Of a DNA stretch of 9,029 nucleotides, positions 5,452 through 9,029 are shown one piece after another; position 1 is the stretch's first letter; each line of letters starts with the position of its first letter. The notes beneath the pieces are model-generated. The model was not told the origin of the DNA. It worked only from the letters and a program-made list of their open reading frames with translations, and did no database searches. Source of the DNA: Caldivirga sp. UBA161 (GTDB lineage Archaea; Thermoproteota; Thermoprotei; Thermoproteales; Thermocladiaceae); contig NZ_DAXS01000013.1 of NCBI RefSeq assembly GCF_002506515.1, forward strand, positions 19,708-28,736, given 5' to 3'. The position numbers were made by a program, and so were the translations under genes.

Positions 5452-5919
5452 ATGGGAATTAATACCGTGGATCCAAACTTAATAGTTAAAGATATTGCGG
5501 AGGAATTAGGCATTAGTATACTTGGTGTGCTAGTTTTCAGTAATAATGATGTTGTGCTTGCAAGTGAATTGCCAGGTGACTTGAAGACCATTGTCACATC
5601 ACTTGTGGTGTTCATTAATAAGATTAACACTATTAGTCAAGTTAAGGTTAAGTCAAGTAACGCCTACGTTTACGCCATTAAAAACGATGAATTAACGGTA
5701 ATATTCATAACCGAACCCCACATAATGGAGGGTGCTCTTCACCTGCTTAATAAATACGTTGATAGGTTAATTAAGGCTAGTAGGGAATTAATGAGTAGGG
5801 CTAGGAATATTGAACCAATGGTCATAGTGGAGGGTGATGAAATCACAGAGGAAGATGTATTAATGCTGATTGATTATTTCAGGAGTAAATTAAGTGAACT
5901 GGAGGTTAGGGGTGATTGA
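5452..5919 (+). CDS. Roadblock/LC7-like protein, probable partner of the downstream GTPase
   Basis: A 155-aa soluble protein. Residues 8-100 follow the Roadblock/LC7 pattern: a first helix (NLIVKDIAEELG), a strand (ISILGVLVFSNND), VVLASELPGD, a long helix (KTIVTSLVVFINKIN), then strands (VKVKSSNAYVYAI, LTVIFITE) and a final helix (HLLNKYVDRLIKAS). The rest is helical and acidic (EGDEITEEDVLMLIDYFRSKLSELE). Roadblock proteins such as bacterial MglB and CvnB bind Ras-like GTPases encoded next to them and act as GTPase-activating or scaffold proteins, usually as dimers. Sequence identity alone makes the call moderate, but the 3-base overlap of its end with the start of a matching GTPase gene supports it strongly. 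The acidic C-terminal extension is not part of the core domain and may contact another partner. Confidence 0.65.
   Translation: MGINTVDPNLIVKDIAEELGISILGVLVFSNNDVVLASELPGDLKTIVTSLVVFINKINTISQVKVKSSNAYVYAIKNDELTVIFITEPHIMEGALHLLNKYVDRLIKASRELMSRARNIEPMVIVEGDEITEEDVLMLIDYFRSKLSELEVRGD
5901..5906 (+). promoter_or_regulatory. Ribosome binding site for the GTPase TTG start
   Basis: GGAGGT, inside the end of the Roadblock gene, lies nine bases before TTG 5916. This is the strongest SD-like site in the window. It supports the TTG start and translation coupled to the upstream gene, whose stop TGA (5917-5919) overlaps that TTG. Confidence 0.65.
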
Positions 5920-6479
5920 GTTTGGTTAAAGTGTTTAAGCTAGTTATAGCTGGACCCTATGGGGCAGGTAAAACAACCTTCGTTAAGACACTAAGTGAAG
6001 TAGTGCCCATTGAAACCGATGCACCCACTGTAGGTAAAACCACTACAGTAGCCTTTGATTACGGTAAGATAAGGGTTAATGATATTGTTGTTCACTTATT
6101 CGGTGTACCGGGGCAGGAGAGGTTTAGCTTCCTTTGGAGGATTGTGGCTAGGGGTATGCATGCCTACATATTTATGGTTGATTCATCATCATTGGAGTCT
6201 GTTAAGGCAGCGGTATTCATGTATAATTACTTCATAGACACGTTCCCCAACACACCCCACATTATTGCAGCTAATAAGCAGGATATAGCTAAGGTAAGCA
6301 TTAACGATATTAGGACAATACTGGGTGTTAAGCCTGAGGTTAAGATTGCCCCATTAATAGCTGTGAACAAGAAGATGGTTCTGGAAACCCTCATAACGTT
6401 ACTTAGTGAGGTTCATAGGTTAATGTATGGTTCAACCTTATCCCCAATCAGTAAGGGTGATTCAGGCACGGGAACGTAG
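5916..6479 (+). CDS. MglA/CvnD-like small Ras-superfamily GTPase
   Basis: A 187-aa P-loop GTPase. The motifs are G1 GPYGAGKT (13-20), a Thr-rich switch I segment GKTTTVAFDYG (40-50), G3 LFGVPGQERF (61-70) and G4 NKQD (120-123). In G3 the usual metal-coordinating Asp of DxxGQ is Gly, as in FGVPGQ. MglA has TVPGQ and the GTPases of Streptomyces conservons have FGTPGQERF, so this protein belongs with those prokaryotic Roadblock-linked GTPases rather than with translation factors or Arf/Rab. The C-terminus (165-187) is a polar tail without a lipidation cysteine. The gene overlaps the Roadblock gene and is probably translated with it. Likely role: a GTP-controlled switch in polarity, motility or signalling, whose input and output are unknown. 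TTG 5916 is chosen for its GGAGGT spacing; TTG 5922 is the alternative. Confidence 0.85.
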   Translation: MSLVKVFKLVIAGPYGAGKTTFVKTLSEVVPIETDAPTVGKTTTVAFDYGKIRVNDIVVHLFGVPGQERFSFLWRIVARGMHAYIFMVDSSSLESVKAAVFMYNYFIDTFPNTPHIIAANKQDIAKVSINDIRTILGVKPEVKIAPLIAVNKKMVLETLITLLSEVHRLMYGSTLSPISKGDSGTGT

Positions 6480-6502
6480 CGTCCCGGTGCTTCACTATAA
6501 GC

Positions 6503-6510
6503 ATTTAAAC
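6503..6510 (+). promoter_or_regulatory. TATA box of the GAT-QueC gene
   Basis: ATTTAAAC is centred about 25 bases before ATG 6532. It lies after the GTPase stop, so the tRNA-modification gene has its own promoter, and it decides the start: the earlier in-frame ATG 6427 lies upstream of this box. Confidence 0.65.
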
Positions 6511-6531
6511 CTGCCACCTAATTCTGCATTA

Positions 6532-8040
6532 ATGGTTGAATGTTCAGTTAGCGGCGTGTTAATATTTGGGGAACCGGATGAAGTAAGGATTAGGGGTATT
6601 GAGGATAAGTTAAGGAGTATTGTAATGAAGGCTGAGGAAAGGGGTAGGGATAGTTGGGGTATTGTGGTAATGAGTAGGGATGGGGGAATTAGGTCAATTA
6701 AGTCACTGGGTAGGGCCAGTGAAACCCTCCCTAAGTATTCAAGGCTACTGGATGCCGATACGGTGGTGGCTATAGCCAATAATAGGGCTGAGCCAACGAC
6801 TGAGTACGTAAAGGAGAAGGGCATTAATGATATTCAACCAATGATTAGTGAATACGTGGTTGTTTCACATAACGGCACCATTGCTAATGATGTTGAGCTT
6901 GAGGGTAAGTATGGGATAAGGAAAATGAGTAAAATAGACTCATCAATACTACCACCCCTCCTTGAGAAGGCTTGGGATGGCTCACTTGAGGGCCTTCAAA
7001 GGATACTAAGGGATGAAGTTGCTGGATCCTTTGCATTAGCCATCATTGATAGGAGGAAGCCGGGTAAGTTATGGTTGGCGGTTAACTTTAAGCCCCTATA
7101 CGTCATGTGGGATAGGGAATTGAATGCACTCTTCTTCTCAAGCCTAGACACTTACCTCGAGGATCCTGATAAACCACCCTGGGAGGCTAATGTGGTTAAG
7201 AGGATTGAACCCTACAGCGTCATTGAGGTTTCCAGGGAGGGTGAGTGGCGTAGGTTAAGCCTATGGAGGGTTGACTCAAGTAAACCGAAGAGGGTGCTAA
7301 TGGTAGCCAGTGGGGGCTTGGATTCAACAACATCGGCGACTCAATTAATTAAGCAGGGCTATGATGTAACGCTACTGCATTTTAATTACGGGCACATTGC
7401 CGAAGGGCCTGAGGAGGCTGCGGTAAGGAGGATTGCAGACTTCCTTAATGTACCATTACTTGAGGTTAACATGGACTTCTTCAAGATAATTAAGCATTCA
7501 CCACTACTTGGTGAGGGTGAGATTAATAGGAGGAGGGAGGGTATTACTGGCGCTGAGTTTGCCCATGAGTGGGTTCCAGCAAGGAACCTAGTCTTCATAG
7601 CCTTAGCCGTAGCCATTGCTGAAGCCATGGGTTACGACTACGTGGCCACTGGGGTGAATCTTGAGGAGGCGGGGGCTTACCCTGATAATGAGATGGAGTT
7701 CATTAGGCTCCTAAACCAAGTTATGCCTTATGCAGTGGGGCCAAATAAGCATGTTGAATTACTAATGCCTGTAGGGCACTTGGTTAAGCATGAGATTGTG
7801 AAGCTAGGCTTAGAGATTGGAGCGCCACTCCACTTAACCTGGAGCTGCTATGATAAGGGTCCTAAGCACTGTGGGCGTTGTGGGCCATGCTTCATGCGTA
7901 GGTTAGCCTTCAAGATTAATGGGGTTAGGGACCCGGTGGAGTATGACTTACCACCAGAGGTTGAGGAAGATTATTGGAGAGGCACTAGGCCCTATAAGGC
8001 TCCATTACCAATGGGTAAGAGCAAGTTAATAAGCTCGTAA
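6532..8040 (+). CDS. GAT-QueC: glutamine amidotransferase fused to a QueC-like domain, archaeosine synthesis
   Basis: A 502-aa two-domain protein. Residues 4-230 form a class II glutamine amidotransferase: Cys4 in CSVSG, NNRAEPTTE (83-91) and HNGT (113-116). Residues 256-480 form a QueC-type PP-loop domain with the ATP-binding SGGLDS (260-265), VPARN (348-352), YPDN (383-386) and a zinc site C439-x7-C447-x2-C450-x2-C453. In crenarchaea lacking ArcS, this GAT-QueC fusion has been linked to converting tRNA-bound preQ0 (position 15) to archaeosine, the ammonia coming from glutamine and passing to the QueC-like domain. That role is taken from family knowledge. The start ATG 6532 is chosen over ATG 6427 because a TATA box precedes it by 25 bases and it places the Cys near the N-terminus. 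The Cys is at position 4, not 2, which is unusual. The convergent PFK gene ends 38 bases beyond. Confidence 0.85.
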   Translation: MVECSVSGVLIFGEPDEVRIRGIEDKLRSIVMKAEERGRDSWGIVVMSRDGGIRSIKSLGRASETLPKYSRLLDADTVVAIANNRAEPTTEYVKEKGINDIQPMISEYVVVSHNGTIANDVELEGKYGIRKMSKIDSSILPPLLEKAWDGSLEGLQRILRDEVAGSFALAIIDRRKPGKLWLAVNFKPLYVMWDRELNALFFSSLDTYLEDPDKPPWEANVVKRIEPYSVIEVSREGEWRRLSLWRVDSSKPKRVLMVASGGLDSTTSATQLIKQGYDVTLLHFNYGHIAEGPEEAAVRRIADFLNVPLLEVNMDFFKIIKHSPLLGEGEINRRREGITGAEFAHEWVPARNLVFIALAVAIAEAMGYDYVATGVNLEEAGAYPDNEMEFIRLLNQVMPYAVGPNKHVELLMPVGHLVKHEIVKLGLEIGAPLHLTWSCYDKGPKHCGRCGPCFMRRLAFKINGVRDPVEYDLPPEVEEDYWRGTRPYKAPLPMGKSKLISS

Positions 8041-8055
8041 TATTGATTTAGTAAT

Positions 8056-8070
8056 GATTTTTAATATTTA
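8056..8070 (+). terminator. T-rich terminator of the GAT-QueC gene
   Basis: GATTTTTAATATTTA in the 38-base gap between convergent stop codons contains a run of five T. This fits intrinsic archaeal termination for the plus-strand gene. No hairpin is evident. Confidence 0.45.
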
Positions 8071-8078
8071 GATTATGC

Positions 8079-9029
8079 TTAGTTTAAGTCCCCCCAGTAG
8101 GTTTCATATAGTCTTAACCAGTATCCACTCACTAGCTTATTCTTACCCACAACCTCAACAATGGGTACATGCGTTAACTCACCGTTACTATAGGCCACCA
8201 TTATGCCGAATCTATCGTTCTCAATTGCCTCATAAGCCGCCGTGGCGTATCTTATGGCTAGAGTCCTATCAAAGGCTGATGGAGGTACACCCCTTATTAT
8301 GTGCCCCGGTATAACTGCTCTAGTCTCTATTCCAGTCACCTTCTCAATGTAATCAGCCAACTCATTACCCACACCACCAAGCCTAGCATGGCCAAATTCA
8401 TCCCTTGGCCCACCATACTCCTTAATACCCTCTGAAACCACTACAAGAGCCCAATGCTTCTTCTCGTAAGCCTCCTTAACCCTCCTAGCCACTGAATCCC
8501 AGCTAACCTGCTTCTCCGGTATTAGTGTTGCGTCTGCCATTGTTGCTAGTCCGGTGTGTAGTGCTACCCATCCAGCCTCCCTACCCATAACCTCCACTAC
8601 GCCAATCCTCTCATGAGACATTAGAGTAGTCTTAAAGGACTCAGTAACATTAACAGCAGCATTAACAGCAGAATCAAAACCAATAGTAAAATCAGTACCA
8701 AAAACATCATTATCAATAGTCTTAGGAATACCCACTGCATTCAATATACCCCTCCTCTGAGCCTCACCGGCCGCACCCAACGTATCATCACCCCCAATGG
8801 CCACAACCACGTCTAGGCCAAGCTCCTTAACATTCTTCTCAAGTAACCTAGCCCTCTCTTCATCCTTAAATGGATTAGTCCTGGAGGTCTTAATGTATGT
8901 TCCACCTGAGAAGGCGAAGTCCACTAAATCCAGTGATGATATCCTCCTAACCTCCCTCTCAAGCAACCCCTTCCAACCATGGTATATTACGTAAACTTCA
9001 TGATTCCTCTCAGCCAACTTAACGAAGGA
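8079..9029 (-). CDS. pfp: PPi-dependent 6-phosphofructokinase, N-terminus beyond window
   Basis: Transfers phosphate between PPi and fructose 6-phosphate, reversibly, in a modified glycolysis/gluconeogenesis pathway. The last 317 codons are visible and end in YWGDLN. Motifs seen are GGDDT (8781-8795), PKTIDND (8706-8726) with the catalytic Asp, and MGREAGW (8568-8588). ATP-dependent enzymes have Gly in both places, GGDGS and PGTIDND. Here they are Asp and Lys, the signature of PPi specificity, as in the Thermoproteus tenax enzyme. The frame is open to the window edge (SFVKLAERNHEVY continues a typical PFK N-terminus), so the GG-D-PG phosphate loop lies outside; TTG 9017 is not the real start. 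A run of T-ending codons covers 8643-8720. The gene converges on GAT-QueC. Confidence 0.92.
   Translation of the reverse strand, partial: SFVKLAERNHEVYVIYHGWKGLLEREVRRISSLDLVDFAFSGGTYIKTSRTNPFKDEERARLLEKNVKELGLDVVVAIGGDDTLGAAGEAQRRGILNAVGIPKTIDNDVFGTDFTIGFDSAVNAAVNVTESFKTTLMSHERIGVVEVMGREAGWVALHTGLATMADATLIPEKQVSWDSVARRVKEAYEKKHWALVVVSEGIKEYGGPRDEFGHARLGGVGNELADYIEKVTGIETRAVIPGHIIRGVPPSAFDRTLAIRYATAAYEAIENDRFGIMVAYSNGELTHVPIVEVVGKNKLVSGYWLRLYETYWGDLN

Noticed and set aside
6427..6531. ATG 6427 as the start of GAT-QueC, giving a 35-residue extension
   Set aside because: It overlaps the GTPase coding end, lies upstream of the TATA box at 6503-6510, and would bury the catalytic Cys at residue 39.
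6495..6824. 109-codon minus-strand open frame opposite the GAT domain
   Set aside because: Low-complexity Leu/Ser-rich translation is typical of a shadow frame; the plus-strand reading has clear GAT motifs.
8075..8314. 79-codon plus-strand open frame opposite the PFK C-terminus
   Set aside because: It lies fully within a well-supported gene and its protein resembles no known family.
9015..9017. TTG 9017 as the start of the phosphofructokinase
   Set aside because: The frame stays open to the window edge with PFK-like sequence (SFVKLAE), and the N-terminal phosphate-binding loop is missing, so the gene starts outside.

Overview
The window looks like chromosomal DNA of a thermoacidophilic crenarchaeon, most likely order Thermoproteales (a Caldivirga/Vulcanisaeta-like organism). 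This lineage is inferred from gene content and was not checked by any search. The supporting signs are: a PPi-dependent phosphofructokinase of the Thermoproteus type; a GAT-QueC fusion, the crenarchaeal archaeosine enzyme; a secreted glutamic (G1/eqolisin) peptidase, a family of acid proteases; frequent AGG arginine codons; and TATA boxes centred about 22-26 bases before most start codons, which is the mark of leaderless archaeal transcription.

Layout. At 57-483 lies a decayed DoxX-family membrane gene, with one frameshift and one nonsense codon. It is followed by a GGT-like N-terminal-nucleophile hydrolase (518-2026) and a four-cysteine mini-protein (2059-2244). The mini-protein meets a small winged-helix protein (minus strand, 2241-2576) tail to tail, sharing the bases TTAA. 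The winged-helix gene and a small protein with a very basic tail (2627-2959) diverge from a 50-base gap whose single TATA-like box sits midway between the two start codons. Two minus-strand genes follow: a NicO/UreH-like membrane transporter (3128-3877), with a long inverted repeat directly upstream of its TATA box, and the secreted G1 peptidase (4011-4811).

The right half has an orphan 102-aa protein (4976-5284), then an intergenic hairpin resembling the end of an IS200/IS605-type element (about 5339-5391). Next is an overlapping pair coding for a Roadblock/LC7-like protein and an MglA/CvnD-like small GTPase (5452-6479), then GAT-QueC with its own promoter (6532-8040). The convergent PPi-phosphofructokinase (8079 to past the window end) is cut off at the right edge.

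Functionally the window is a mix of housekeeping genes (glycolysis, tRNA modification), secretion and transport genes, and a likely signalling module (Roadblock plus GTPase). No gap without a gene exceeds about 170 bases. I saw no tRNA, rRNA, CRISPR array or intact transposase. The items most worth following up are the Roadblock/GTPase pair, the shared bidirectional TATA box, the operator-like repeat before the transporter, the IS605-like solo hairpin, and the non-standard N-terminus of the GAT domain.
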